A stretch of 64,000 nucleotides of DNA, from the NCBI GenBank assembly GCA_021823525.1, contig JAKANY010000006.1, positions 1 through 64,000 of the forward strand, in the 5' to 3' direction. Within the stretch, counting starts at the first letter, position 1; every line of letters begins with the position of its first letter. The position numbers and the translations under genes are program-made. The notes below the pieces were generated by a model. That model was not told the DNA's origin. It did no database searches and worked only from the letters and a program-made list of their open reading frames with translations. Shown here piece after piece: positions 24,349-32,515 of this stretch. The stretch comes from Actinomycetes bacterium. GTDB lineage: Bacteria; Actinomycetota; Acidimicrobiia; Acidimicrobiales; RAAP-2.

Positions 24349-24983
24349 GCCGAGGCCCCCGGGCGGGTCGCCCACACCAGGACGTCGACGACGGGGCGCT
24401 CGCTGCCGTCCTCGAGGCCGCGCTCGATCCGCTCGAGGCGCTCGATGCGCAGGTCGGGAAAGGCGGTCGCCAGCTCGCCCTCGTCGTAGAGGCGCTCGGG
24501 CATCGGCGGGCCGGCCAGGCCCAGCGCGTCGCGGTGGTGCCCGGTGAGGTAGAGGTGGCCCCCGGGGGCCAGGGCCTCCTGCGCCACGGCGAACAGCCGG
24601 GGGCGCTGGACGGGGTCGAGGTGGATGTTGGACACCACCACCAGGTCGTAGGTGGTGTCGGGCGCGAAGGAGGTCAGGTCCGCGTGCACGAGAGTCAAGG
24701 GGGCCAGACCCCGCGCGGCCGCAGCCGCCCGGGCCTGGTCCAGGCCCACCGCCGAGGAGTCGACACCCGTGACCCGCCAGCCTCGCGCGGCCAGCGCGAT
24801 CGCGTTGCGCCCCGTCCCGCAGCCCAGGTCGAGCGCGGTGCCCGGGGCGAGCGCGCCCACGAGGGTCACGAGCTCGTCGTCCGGCTCGGTCGACCAGCCG
24901 ACCGTCGCGTAGCGCTCGTCCCAGGTCGAGGGCGCGTCGACGGGGTGTGCGTGGTGGTGGTGTCCGTGGTGGTGATCGCTCAT
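24345..24983 (-). CDS. Class I SAM-dependent methyltransferase with His-rich N-terminus
   Basis: A 212-residue methyltransferase. The SAM-binding motif I is ALDLGCGTGRNAIALAARG, motif II is VTGVDSS, and VVVSNIHLDP lies at the motif IV position. The first 13 residues are mostly His (MSDHHHGHHHHAH), a likely metal-binding tag. The fold resembles TehB/thiopurine-type detoxifying methyltransferases. It lies one base downstream of the MarR gene and overlaps the MFS gene by four bases, so a resistance function (methylate and export) is inferred. Substrate unknown. Confidence 0.85.
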   Translation of the reverse strand: MSDHHHGHHHHAHPVDAPSTWDERYATVGWSTEPDDELVTLVGALAPGTALDLGCGTGRNAIALAARGWRVTGVDSSAVGLDQARAAAAARGLAPLTLVHADLTSFAPDTTYDLVVVSNIHLDPVQRPRLFAVAQEALAPGGHLYLTGHHRDALGLAGPPMPERLYDEGELATAFPDLRIERLERIERGLEDGSERPVVDVLVWATRPGASA

Positions 24984-24984
24984 G

Positions 24985-25440
24985 TCAGCTCCGGGGGCTC
25001 GGGGTGAGGGACTGCTCGAGGAGGTCGAGGGCGCGGCGCAGCTCGTCGGCCGCGCGGGCGCCGAGGCTCGCGGCCAGCCACTCCTCGCGCGCGTGGGCGC
25101 GCCGTTCGATCTCGGCGACGAGGCGGGCGCCCGCGACGGTCGCGTGGAGGCCGCGCGAGCGGCCCTCGCCCCGCCGGTCGCTCACGAGCAGGCCGCGGGC
25201 CTCGAGCGCGTCGACGCAGCGCTTGGTGGACATGGGGTCCGAGCCCAGCGTGCGGGCGAGCTCGCGCAGCGCCGCGCCCGGCGACGCGGCCACCAGGCGC
25301 AAGATGGCGGCCTCGGGCGGCGCGACGTCGAGGTCGGCCAGCTCGTCGCGCCACTGGGCGCGCAGGGCGCGCGCCGCGCGGCTCAGGCGGAACCCGACGC
25401 TGTGGGTGACGGCGGGGGCCTCGGCGATCGGCGTGGTCAT
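24985..25440 (-). CDS. MarR-family transcriptional regulator
   Basis: A 151-residue MarR-type winged-helix regulator. VAPPEAAILRLVAASPGAALRELARTLG followed by SDPMSTKRCVDALEARGLL is the DNA-binding helix pair, then the wing SDRRGEGRSRGLHAT with the conserved acidic/basic DRR. The C-terminal helices dimerise. The ATG has no Shine-Dalgarno sequence; TACACT ends six bases before it, and a 20-base palindrome covers that box, so the gene probably represses itself and the downstream methyltransferase and exporter. Confidence 0.92.
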   Translation of the reverse strand: MTTPIAEAPAVTHSVGFRLSRAARALRAQWRDELADLDVAPPEAAILRLVAASPGAALRELARTLGSDPMSTKRCVDALEARGLLVSDRRGEGRSRGLHATVAGARLVAEIERRAHAREEWLAASLGARAADELRRALDLLEQSLTPSPRS

Positions 25441-25446
25441 GGGAGT

Positions 25447-25466
25447 AGTGTAACGACCGTGACACC
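25447..25466 (-). promoter_or_regulatory. Palindromic operator over the MarR promoter
   Basis: AGTGTAACG (25447-25455), AC, CGTGACACCT (25458-25467 approximately): 7 of 9 arm positions are complementary. On the minus strand the left arm contains TACACT, the presumed -10 box, with the ATG six bases further. An operator overlapping -10 is the normal MarR autorepression layout. Confidence 0.55.
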
Positions 25467-25490
25467 TCTCGTGACCGCCGCGGGGCCGGG

Positions 25491-26333
25491 GTGACGCCGC
25501 TGCGCGACGCGTCGGGCTCGGGCCTGGCTCCCGACCTCGTCGAGGACCTCCTGAGCGGCCTGGTGCTGGCGGCCGCCGGAGCGAATGTCGTGCTGCAGCT
25601 GGCCCACCCGGCCGTGGGCCACGCCGTGGCGTCCGAGCCGGTCCCGGCGGGCTCGCTGCGGACCCACCCGTGGCGGCGCACCCGCACGACGCTCGCGTAC
25701 CTGGCGGTCGCGCTCGTGGGCAGTGACGCCGAGTGCCGGGCGCTGGCCCGGGCGATCACCGCCGAGCACCGGCGAGTGCGCTCGGGGCCGGACGCCCCCG
25801 TCCCCTACGACGCGCTCGACCCCGCCCTGCAGCTGTGGGTCGCCTCGTGCCTCTACCGCGGGGCGTGCGACGTGCTCGACGTCGTGCGCCCCGAGGGCCT
25901 GCCCGAGGCGCAGCGCGACGCCCTCTACCACCACGCGGCGCGTCTCGGGACCTGCCTGCAGGTGCCGCGCGCGGCGTGGCCCGTCGATCGCGCGGCCTTC
26001 GATCGCGCCTTCGACGCGCAGCTCGCCGGCCTGCACCTGGACGCGGTGACCCGTCCCTACCTCCATGAGGTGGTCTCGCTGGCGGCCTTCGGGTGGCCGC
26101 TGCGCGCGGCGGCCCCGCTCTCGCGGGCCCTCGCGGGCTACTTCCTGCCTGCCCACCTCGGCAGCGAGCTCGGGGTCGAGCTCGGCGACGCGTCGCGCCG
26201 CCGGATCGGGCGGGTGCTGCGCCTCGTCGCGCGCGCGCAGCGTCGCCTGCCGAGCGCGCTGCGCACGCTGCCCTTCACGTGGGTGCTCGCCGACCTGCGC
26301 CGCCGACTACGACGCGGGCGCCCGCTCCTGTAG
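25491..26333 (+). CDS. DUF2236 (oxygenase MpaB-like) family protein
   Basis: A 280-residue protein of the DUF2236/MpaB-like family, which includes haem-binding proteins such as rubber oxygenase Lcp and many actinobacterial proteins of unknown role. Typical segments are NVVLQLAHPAVGHAVA near residue 35, RRTRTTLAYLAVALVGSDAE and ITAEHRRVRSG near residues 62-105, and LQLWVASCLYRGACDVL. The GTG start lies 50 bases from the divergent MarR gene. The family assignment is from memory of conserved segments; the substrate and activity are unknown. Its end overlaps the USP gene by 27 bases convergently. Confidence 0.8.
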   Translation: MTPLRDASGSGLAPDLVEDLLSGLVLAAAGANVVLQLAHPAVGHAVASEPVPAGSLRTHPWRRTRTTLAYLAVALVGSDAECRALARAITAEHRRVRSGPDAPVPYDALDPALQLWVASCLYRGACDVLDVVRPEGLPEAQRDALYHHAARLGTCLQVPRAAWPVDRAAFDRAFDAQLAGLHLDAVTRPYLHEVVSLAAFGWPLRAAAPLSRALAGYFLPAHLGSELGVELGDASRRRIGRVLRLVARAQRRLPSALRTLPFTWVLADLRRRLRRGRPLL

Positions 26334-26732
26334 GGGGACGATCACGACGGGGACCGGGCTGTGCTCGGCGACCTCGAGGCTCGTGCTGCCGAGCAACCGC
26401 CCGCTGTGGGTGGCGTGACCCCGGGTGCCCACGATGATGAGGTCAGCGGGCGGATCGAGCTCGGCGGCGCGCAGCAGCGTCGTGCACGGGTCGCCATCGT
26501 CGAAGGCGAAGTGGACGCGCTCGGGCGGGAAGTCCGCGACGGCGACGATCTTTGCCACCTGGTCGGGCAGCGCGGTGACGTCGCGATGCTCGTAGCGCTC
26601 GAGCAGCCCCGTCGCGTGCAGGACGAGCACCTGCGCGCCACAGGAACTCGCCATCATCAAGGCGAACTCCAAGGCGGCGTCGGCGTTCGCCGATCCGTCG
26701 TAGCCGACGGCGATCCTCGTGGGCCCGCTCAT
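26307..26732 (-). CDS. Universal stress protein (UspA family), ATP-binding type
   Basis: A single-domain 141-residue universal stress protein. It begins TRIAVGYDGSANADAALEFAL and ends with the nucleotide-binding pattern GTRGHATHSGRLLGSTS then PVPVVIVPLQE, that is G-2x-G-9x-G-S, which indicates ATP binding. The start is the ATG at 26732, overlapping the deacetylase stop by four bases; the longer open frame upstream is only a shadow. It is the last gene of a GNAT-deacetylase-USP operon. In mycobacteria a USP is a known substrate of the cAMP-regulated lysine acetyltransferase, which makes this arrangement suggestive. Confidence 0.92.
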   Translation of the reverse strand: MSGPTRIAVGYDGSANADAALEFALMMASSCGAQVLVLHATGLLERYEHRDVTALPDQVAKIVAVADFPPERVHFAFDDGDPCTTLLRAAELDPPADLIIVGTRGHATHSGRLLGSTSLEVAEHSPVPVVIVPLQERAPAS

Positions 26733-27766
26733 GGTGCCTCCCCGAAGGCCTGCGCGCGCACCATCTCCACCGTGGCGTGGCGCTCGGCCCGTATGCGGGC
26801 GACCTGGTCGACGCCAGTGCCGCCCTGGCTGATCTCCTCGAGTGCGGGGGACGCGTCGAGCAGCGCTCCGAGGGTTCCGGTGACCGAGTGGCGCAGGGCC
26901 TCGAGGTCGTAGCCGCCCTCGAGGTAGACCGCGAGGCGACCCGGCCGCGAGAAGCCCGTGACCCACTGGGCCAGACGGGCGAAGTCGCCCGACGTGAGCA
27001 GGAAGTCGGCCATGGGGTCGTCGCGGTGGCCGTCGAAGCCCGCCGAGACCAGGGTCCAGGTCGGGTCGAAGTCGGCGATGACCGGCCCGGCGATCTCCTC
27101 GAAGGCCCGTAGCACCACGTCGCCCGTTGCCCCGGCGGGCAGGGGCAGGTTCACCGTCCGGTCGATGGCGCCCAGCCCCCCGATCTCGGCGGCGACCCCG
27201 CTGCCCGGGAACAGCGGCCACTCATGGGCGGACACGTAGAGCACGTCGGGGTCGTTCCAGAAGATGGCCTGTGTGCCGTTGCCGTGGTGGACGTCCCAGT
27301 CGATGACGACGACGCGCTCGCCCGCGCTGCGCAGGGCGGCGGCCCCGACGGCCACGTTGTTCACCAGGCAGAAGCCCATGGCGCGGTCGCGCAGCGCGTG
27401 GTGCCCGGGTGGGCGCACGGCGATGAAGCCGACCCCCTCGCCGCGCCGGTGCATCTCGTCGAGCACCGCGAGGCCCGTCCCGGCCGCCAGCTGGGCGAGG
27501 GGCCACGAGTCGAAGGTCGCGTAGGTGTCCGCGTCGAGGTCTCCGCCGCCCTCGAAGCAGAACGCGCCGAGCTCGTCGAGGTAGACGGGCTCGTGGACCC
27601 GGGCGAGCTCGGGTCGCGTCGCGCTGCGCGCGGGCACGCGCACGACGTCGGTGCCCAGGTGCAGGTCCTCGACGCCCTCCCACACGGCGGCCAGGCGCGC
27701 CGGGCGCTCGGGATGCCCCGGGTCGGCGTGGCCCGTCGAGTCGAGCAGCTCGTGGGTGATGAGCAT
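26729..27766 (-). CDS. Class II histone-deacetylase/AcuC-family deacetylase
   Basis: A 345-residue zinc deacetylase of the arginase/deacetylase fold. It has HPERPARL at the N-terminus, the catalytic His pair at 122-123 (RPPGHHA), the metal ligands Asp158 and His160 (DWDVHHGNGT), the third ligand in SAGFDGHRDDP, and the transition-state Tyr in YLEGGYDLEAL. All key residues are intact. Relatives remove acetyl groups from lysine (AcuC deacetylates acetyl-CoA synthetase) or from polyamines. Its position between a GNAT acetyltransferase (one-base gap) and a USP (four-base overlap) suggests reversible acetylation of a shared target. Confidence 0.9.
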   Translation of the reverse strand: MLITHELLDSTGHADPGHPERPARLAAVWEGVEDLHLGTDVVRVPARSATRPELARVHEPVYLDELGAFCFEGGGDLDADTYATFDSWPLAQLAAGTGLAVLDEMHRRGEGVGFIAVRPPGHHALRDRAMGFCLVNNVAVGAAALRSAGERVVVIDWDVHHGNGTQAIFWNDPDVLYVSAHEWPLFPGSGVAAEIGGLGAIDRTVNLPLPAGATGDVVLRAFEEIAGPVIADFDPTWTLVSAGFDGHRDDPMADFLLTSGDFARLAQWVTGFSRPGRLAVYLEGGYDLEALRHSVTGTLGALLDASPALEEISQGGTGVDQVARIRAERHATVEMVRAQAFGEAP

Positions 27767-27767
27767 C

Positions 27768-28406
27768 TCAGCGCAGCGCGGCCGCCCGCGCCGCGGCCCA
27801 GCGGCGGCGTCGCGCCTCCTGGGCGGCCTCGCTCTCGGGCGTGGGCGCGATGGGGAAGCGAACGTAGATGATCTCGTCCTCCAGTCGAGCCGTCACCGGG
27901 AAACCCGAGTTGCGAAAGACCCCCATCATGGCACGGTTGTCGGCCTGGGTCTCCGCGACGAAGGTGGTGATGCCGCACTCCCAGGCGGCCTGGGCCAGGT
28001 GGTCGAGGAGCAGGAGGCCGAGCCCCTGGTGCTGGTAGTGGTCCGACACCAAGAAGGCGACCTCGGCGCGGTCACTCGTCTCGATGCGGTCGTAGCGCCC
28101 GACCGCGACCAACTCGCCGTGCTCGATGATGATGAAGGCCAGGCGATCGACGTAGTCGACGTTCGTCAGGTGGTCAAGCTCGGCCGCCGACAGCGAGGGG
28201 TGCAGCGAGAAGTACCGGCGAAAGACCGAGTCTGGCGAGAGGCCCTCGTGGAAGTGCTGGAGGATCTCGGCGTCATCTGGGCGGATCGGGCGCAACTGGT
28301 AGGTGACGCCGTGTCCGGTGGTCACACGCGTGGTCAGATGGGATGGATAGACCCATGGACGCGGCGCGCCGGTGGCCCTCAGTGGACGGTCCGTCAAGTC
28401 AATCAT
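27768..28406 (-). CDS. GNAT-family protein acetyltransferase (Pat/AcuA-like domain)
   Basis: A 212-residue acetyltransferase. The GNAT domain opens YQLRPIRPDDAEILQHFHEG, followed by LSPDSVFRRYFSLHP, the pattern seen in the acetyltransferase domain of bacterial Pat proteins that acetylate acyl-CoA synthetases; motif A is seen in HYQHQGLGLLLLDHLAQ and motif B in ETQADNRAMMGVFRNSGF. No cyclic-nucleotide or CoA-ligase domain is fused. It is the first gene of the operon, with GAAAGGGA as ribosome-binding site upstream of the ATG. The Arg/Ala-rich C-terminal tail may form a helix. Confidence 0.88.
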   Translation of the reverse strand: MIDLTDRPLRATGAPRPWVYPSHLTTRVTTGHGVTYQLRPIRPDDAEILQHFHEGLSPDSVFRRYFSLHPSLSAAELDHLTNVDYVDRLAFIIIEHGELVAVGRYDRIETSDRAEVAFLVSDHYQHQGLGLLLLDHLAQAAWECGITTFVAETQADNRAMMGVFRNSGFPVTARLEDEIIYVRFPIAPTPESEAAQEARRRRWAAARAAALR

Positions 28407-28886
28407 GGGGTCCCTTTCTCCACCCCCCGGGTCGACATCCCCCGTGAACCCGTCATAGCACCGTGGCGCGTACGGCGTGGTCGGGGTCCGTGATACTACC
28501 CATCGGCGAACGGAATGGCGACGTTAACCGGCACGTCGTCCATCATCGACCAGGGAGAAAAGGGAGACTCCTTCCCCGCACGTCACATCGGCGCGCCGTT
28601 CCCGACGTTGCGAACACGCACTCGAAGCACACATTCTGGCGGGGTCTCGTTGTGAGACATGACCGCCATGGTGAACGAGGCCAGTTCCTGCTCCAATGAG
28701 GGGGACAGATCGCCATTTCCCGGTGCCGAAGGGCTCCGCGGCATGCCGTGGTCGCAGTTCGGAGGGATGACATGCCGCCGGACATCGAACTGGAGATCGC
28801 ACTGCGTGAGGGCGGTCTACCACAAATTTGACCCAACAAAGTTGTATGATGAGGGTGCCCACCACGTCGAGGGGCAGGAGTGTGAC
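28407..28886 (+). other. 480-base intergenic region between the acetylation operon and the small antitoxin-like gene
   Basis: This divergent region must contain the promoter of the minus-strand GNAT operon, but I could not find a convincing -35/-10 pair for it; TAGTAT on the minus strand near 28496-28501 is the best -10 guess. Several short open frames exist on both strands (for example 28543-28839 minus) but none has protein-like composition or a clear ribosome-binding site. The last 65 bases hold the palindrome and -10 of the next gene. Visible GC drops in this stretch, marking the border of the compositionally different region. Confidence 0.5.
28822..28850 (+). promoter_or_regulatory. Palindromic operator and -10 box of the antitoxin-like gene
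   Basis: ACAAATTTG (28822-28830), six bases, CAAAGTTGT (28837-28845): arms complementary at 8 of 9 positions. TATGAT (28845-28850), a near-consensus -10 box, begins at the last base of the palindrome. Autoregulated toxin-antitoxin promoters have this layout. Confidence 0.55.
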
Positions 28887-29111
28887 ATGGCGATGAGCAA
28901 TTCAGTGATTGTTCCGAGCGGTCGAGCGTGGTCCGCCTACGACACCATCGCGGATGCGCTCGCTTCGGGGACCAGTGTGTCCCTGGACGTCGATGGCGAG
29001 TCGCTGGAACTCTCGCGTGAACTTGTCGACGTGCTGCGTCAGGCGGCCGAGCTGCTCGCGCGAGACAAGGCCATCGAGATCACCCCGCGAGCGCGACTCC
29101 GATTCGTGTGA
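28887..29111 (+). CDS. Small antitoxin-like protein, apparently lacking its DNA-binding domain
   Basis: A 74-residue protein. Residues 4-70 (IVPSGRAWSAYDTIADALASG, SLDVDGESLELSRELVDVLRQ, AAELLARDKAIEI) resemble the N-terminal segment that in actinobacterial excisionase-family antitoxins precedes a helix-turn-helix beginning LTTQEAA. Here the frame stops right where that domain should begin, and I see no HTH in any frame of the following 190 bases, nor a PIN or other toxin. The ATG has GGCAGGAG six bases upstream, so expression is plausible. It may be a decayed toxin-antitoxin remnant or a small protein using only the dimerisation part. The family link is from memory of consensus and is tentative. 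Confidence 0.5.
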   Translation: MAMSNSVIVPSGRAWSAYDTIADALASGTSVSLDVDGESLELSRELVDVLRQAAELLARDKAIEITPRARLRFV

Positions 29112-29299
29112 CGCCCTGACCAACACTTCACGGACATCGGAAGGGAAGGCGTACGTGGCGGCACGCAGGTCTTTGGTCGCCCGGTCGCCTGGTGTCAGCC
29201 AGTACGCTGTCAGCGAGCTTTCAAGACTGCAACGTCGCACGAGGCTGATCGGACCCCATATGAACGATGGCATAGGCTCAGTCGCTCCGAGGAGGATCG

Positions 29300-31111
29300 T
29301 TGGCCTTCAGACGTAAGGACAAGGAGCCGTCGGGAACCGAGGGGGGTGCTCTGGATACCGACCAGTCGACGGTGGTGTCGCCCCATTCCGAAGCAGATGA
29401 GGAAGGTCCCCGTTCTCATAAGGACAGCGGGCCCGTTGTTGGGCGTCTGGGAGACACTCTCGTCAGAACCGGGGCTATTACCTCGGAGCAGTTGTCCCGG
29501 GCACTACGCGAACAGCAGAGCAGTGGCGCTCGCCTGGGTCAGATCCTGATCAACCACGGTGTGATCGACGAGCGGACCCTCACCACGGCGCTGTCAATAC
29601 TGCTCGCGTTGCCGGTGGTCAACTTGCACCAGATCGACTTGGACGCCAAGTTGCTGGAGGCAATGGACGAGGAGTTCGCGAGGGCCAACTTGGTCGTCCC
29701 GGTCGCCGAGGACGGCGACACCGTCATCGTTGCTTGTGCTGAGCCCCGCAACGAGTTGCAGGTACAACTGGCCGAGCACCTGGGGCGACCCGTGCGTCTC
29801 GAAATCGCTTCGGCGTCAGATATTCGCTGGGCGCTCGACAGCAACTACCGGGCCATCGCTGATGTCGGCTCCCTGGTAGAGGCGTTCAAGGTCGTGGAGG
29901 AGTCACGTCGGCGCGGGCCCGAGATTATCCCCACCGAGTTGATCTCTGACGACGCACCGATTGTCCAGGTCGTCGACCGGATCTTGACGCAGGCGATGCG
30001 CGATCGCGCGTCTGATGTCCATATCGAACCCTCCGATGATGTCGTGAGAGTGCGCTTTCGTATCGACGGCGCACTCAGCGAGGTTCTTCAACTCCCCGCA
30101 TCCATTGGCCCGGGGTTGGTGAGTCGAATCAAGATCATGGCGGACATGAACATCGTCGAGCGGCGTCGACCCCAAGACGGGCAGTTAACGGTCACGATTG
30201 ACGACAAGGAGGTCGACGTCCGCGTCTCCACGGTAGCCACGATCATGGGCGAAAAGTGCGTGTTGCGGATCCTCGACAAGACGCGCTCCTTGCTCCGATT
30301 GGCCGATTTGGGAATGCCGAGCGATACGCACCACGCATACTCCAAGTTGGTGCGAGCTCCCTTTGGAATGGTGCTATGCGCGGGGCCGACTGGCAGTGGA
30401 AAGACGACGACACTTTACGCCACGGTCTCGGAAATTGGTAACGAGGCGATGAATGTCATGACCATTGAGGACCCCGTAGAGTACGTCTTTCCCATGATCA
30501 ACCAGATCCAGACCAACGACACCGCAGGGCTCACTTTCGCGACGGGGCTCAAGTCGATTCTTCGTCAGGATCCCGACGTGATCCTGGTCGGAGAGGTCCG
30601 TGACGTCGAGACCACGCGCGTGGCGGTCCAGTCGGCTCTCACGGGGCACTTCGTGATCTCGTCCATGCACGCAACTGATTCGGTCGCGGCCCTTCACCGC
30701 CTGCTCGACATGGGAATCGAGTCGTTTCTCGTTGCCTCCTCGGTACTAGCCGTGGTCGGTCAGCGACTGCTTCGTCGGATCTGCGTATCGTGCAAGGCCA
30801 CCTATTCGCCGACTGACGAGGAAATCCTGTTCTACGAGGAGAGTGGAGGCGAGCCCAAGGACGTCTTCTATCACGGAGCGGGCTGCAATTACTGCAGCCA
30901 CACGGGATACCAGGATCGCATCGGCATCTACGAGCTTCTGGTCATGTCGCCGGAGATTAGGCGACTGATCGTTGGTTGGGCAACGCAGGAAGAGTTGCGC
31001 ACGCTCGCGGTCAAACAGGGCATGCGAACCTTGCGCCAGGAGGCGCTCAACCTCGTAGCCCAAGATGTCACGACGATCAGCGAGGTAATCCGGAGCGTCT
31101 ACACGCTATGA
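29300..31111 (+). CDS. pilB: Type IV pilus assembly ATPase PilB with N-terminal MshEN (c-di-GMP-binding type) domain
   Basis: The 603-residue hexameric motor that powers pilus extension. Residues 49-101 form two 24-residue motifs, RLGDTLVRTGAITSEQ... ending at Gln72 and a second from RLG78-80, separated by five residues and followed by LPVVNL: the MshEN cyclic-di-GMP-binding pattern, with the final Gln of the second motif replaced by Leu101. The motor domain has Walker A GPTGSGKTT (Lys368), Asp box TIEDPVEYVF, Walker B ILVGEVRD, His box and a four-Cys zinc site (CVSC and CNYC). Start is TTG 29300 with GAGGAGG five bases upstream. It overlaps pilC by four bases and opens the pilus operon. Confidence 0.96.
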   Translation: MAFRRKDKEPSGTEGGALDTDQSTVVSPHSEADEEGPRSHKDSGPVVGRLGDTLVRTGAITSEQLSRALREQQSSGARLGQILINHGVIDERTLTTALSILLALPVVNLHQIDLDAKLLEAMDEEFARANLVVPVAEDGDTVIVACAEPRNELQVQLAEHLGRPVRLEIASASDIRWALDSNYRAIADVGSLVEAFKVVEESRRRGPEIIPTELISDDAPIVQVVDRILTQAMRDRASDVHIEPSDDVVRVRFRIDGALSEVLQLPASIGPGLVSRIKIMADMNIVERRRPQDGQLTVTIDDKEVDVRVSTVATIMGEKCVLRILDKTRSLLRLADLGMPSDTHHAYSKLVRAPFGMVLCAGPTGSGKTTTLYATVSEIGNEAMNVMTIEDPVEYVFPMINQIQTNDTAGLTFATGLKSILRQDPDVILVGEVRDVETTRVAVQSALTGHFVISSMHATDSVAALHRLLDMGIESFLVASSVLAVVGQRLLRRICVSCKATYSPTDEEILFYEESGGEPKDVFYHGAGCNYCSHTGYQDRIGIYELLVMSPEIRRLIVGWATQEELRTLAVKQGMRTLRQEALNLVAQDVTTISEVIRSVYTL

Positions 31112-32472
31112 GCGCCGCCGAGCCCGATCAGCGCGCCAGCCAGAAGCGGGCGGCGAAGGACCAGCGCGATGAACGCCGCGCGCGCAAGCGCGAGGCGGTC
31201 ATCGCCAAGCGCTCGAGCAAGGACCGGCAGCGGCGGAAACCGACGAAGAATCATGACCTTCCGATCAAGCAGTTCTCCTTTGTTGCCCTGGACGATCAGG
31301 GAAAGGCGACGCGAGGTGTCGAGAAGGCTCCCACCGCCGGCGCTGCGCACCTCGCGCTGCTCCGCCGCGGTCTCCAGCCCGTCGAGCTCAGCGAGCGACG
31401 CAGCATCTTGAAGTTCGAGATCACCAAGAAGATGGTGCCGCGCAAAGAGGTGATGAACTTCTCGCGGCAGCTCTCTGTCTTTATTCGAGCAGGTGTTCCG
31501 ATAATGGAGTCTCTTGAGGTGATCTTGGAGGAGACGACCGGCAAGATGATGCGTGTCGTGGTCACCGACATGATCGATGCGCTTCGCAACGGAGATACCT
31601 TCGCCGCAGCCGCAGCAAGTCATCCCGAGGCGTTTCCCAACTACTACGTCGGCATCCTGGAGTCCGCGGAACTGACGGGCAATCTCGATGCAGTCCTCAA
31701 TCAACTGGCCGACTACATGGATCGCGATCTCAAAGCGCGAAGCAAGATCACGTCGGCCCTCATCTATCCGGCCGTTGTTGCGGTGCTTTCGATCGTCGTC
31801 GTCGTGATCCTAACGGTCTTCGTACTCCCCCGCTTTGTCGTCTTCTTCAAATCGCTCAATGCAAAGCTTCCCCTTGTCACGCGCTTGATGCTCGACATGT
31901 CGGGGTATCTCACGCGGTGGTGGTTTGTCCTGGTAGGCGGTGCGGTCATTTTGGTGGCGCTCTTCCTCACCATGCGGCGCACGAAGAACGGGCGCGCCAT
32001 CTTGGACTCGTGGTTGCTGAGGATTCCGGTCATCGGGGACATCACCCAGACGTCGATTCTCGAGCGGACGCTGCGCATCCTGGCCTCGATGCTGCGCGCC
32101 GGTGTTGATATGCCTCGATCGATGGCCGTCATGGCCGAGTCGGCGAACAACTCGGTCTATCGAACGGCGATCGAGCATATCCGCGACGAGATGATGGAGG
32201 GTCAGGGCCTGGCGACCCCGCTGGCGCGTACCGGCCTCTTCCCCGGAGCCGCCCGCCAGATGCTTCGCGTCGGCGAGGAGACGGGAACGCTAGATCAGCA
32301 GCTCGAAGTCGCGGCCACCTACTACGGCCGAGAGCTCGAGACCAAGGTCGACCACGCGACGTCACTGTTCGAGCCAGCCATCATCATCGTCATGGGAGTG
32401 GTCGTTGGATTTGTTGCGATTGCGTTGATCTCGGCCATGTACGGTATCTACAACCAGGTCCAGATTCACTAG
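31108..32472 (+). CDS. pilC: Type IV pilus inner-membrane platform protein PilC
   Basis: A 454-residue GspF/PilC platform protein with two cytoplasmic GspF domains (about 112-235 and 315-440), each preceding membrane spans. Characteristic pieces are FSRQLSVFIRAGVPIMESLEV, ILESAELTGNLDAVLNQLADY and the duplicated RMLRVGEETGTLDQQLEVAA-like segment. It has a highly charged N-terminal extension of about 50 residues rich in Lys and Arg, which is unusual. The ATG overlaps pilB by ATGA. It couples the ATPase to pilin assembly. Confidence 0.95.
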   Translation: MSAAEPDQRASQKRAAKDQRDERRARKREAVIAKRSSKDRQRRKPTKNHDLPIKQFSFVALDDQGKATRGVEKAPTAGAAHLALLRRGLQPVELSERRSILKFEITKKMVPRKEVMNFSRQLSVFIRAGVPIMESLEVILEETTGKMMRVVVTDMIDALRNGDTFAAAAASHPEAFPNYYVGILESAELTGNLDAVLNQLADYMDRDLKARSKITSALIYPAVVAVLSIVVVVILTVFVLPRFVVFFKSLNAKLPLVTRLMLDMSGYLTRWWFVLVGGAVILVALFLTMRRTKNGRAILDSWLLRIPVIGDITQTSILERTLRILASMLRAGVDMPRSMAVMAESANNSVYRTAIEHIRDEMMEGQGLATPLARTGLFPGAARQMLRVGEETGTLDQQLEVAATYYGRELETKVDHATSLFEPAIIIVMGVVVGFVAIALISAMYGIYNQVQIH

Positions 32473-32515
32473 GTGAGCCCGCCGACGCAGAGTCGGACTC
32501 GGAGGGAGGTGCTCG

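Noticed and set aside
26307-27221. A longer 304-residue universal stress protein (two-domain)
   Set aside because: Only the last 141 codons match the family; the rest is antisense to nothing but is a shadow of the deacetylase gene in another frame. The ATG at 26732 with a four-base overlap is the real start.
28543-28839. A 98-codon minus-strand frame in the intergenic region before the small antitoxin-like gene
   Set aside because: Composition is not protein-like, there is no ribosome-binding site, and it overlaps the operator and other frames.
28887-29299. A frameshifted full-length antitoxin plus toxin module
   Set aside because: All frames of the 190 bases after the small gene were inspected; none encodes a helix-turn-helix or a PIN, RelE or similar toxin.
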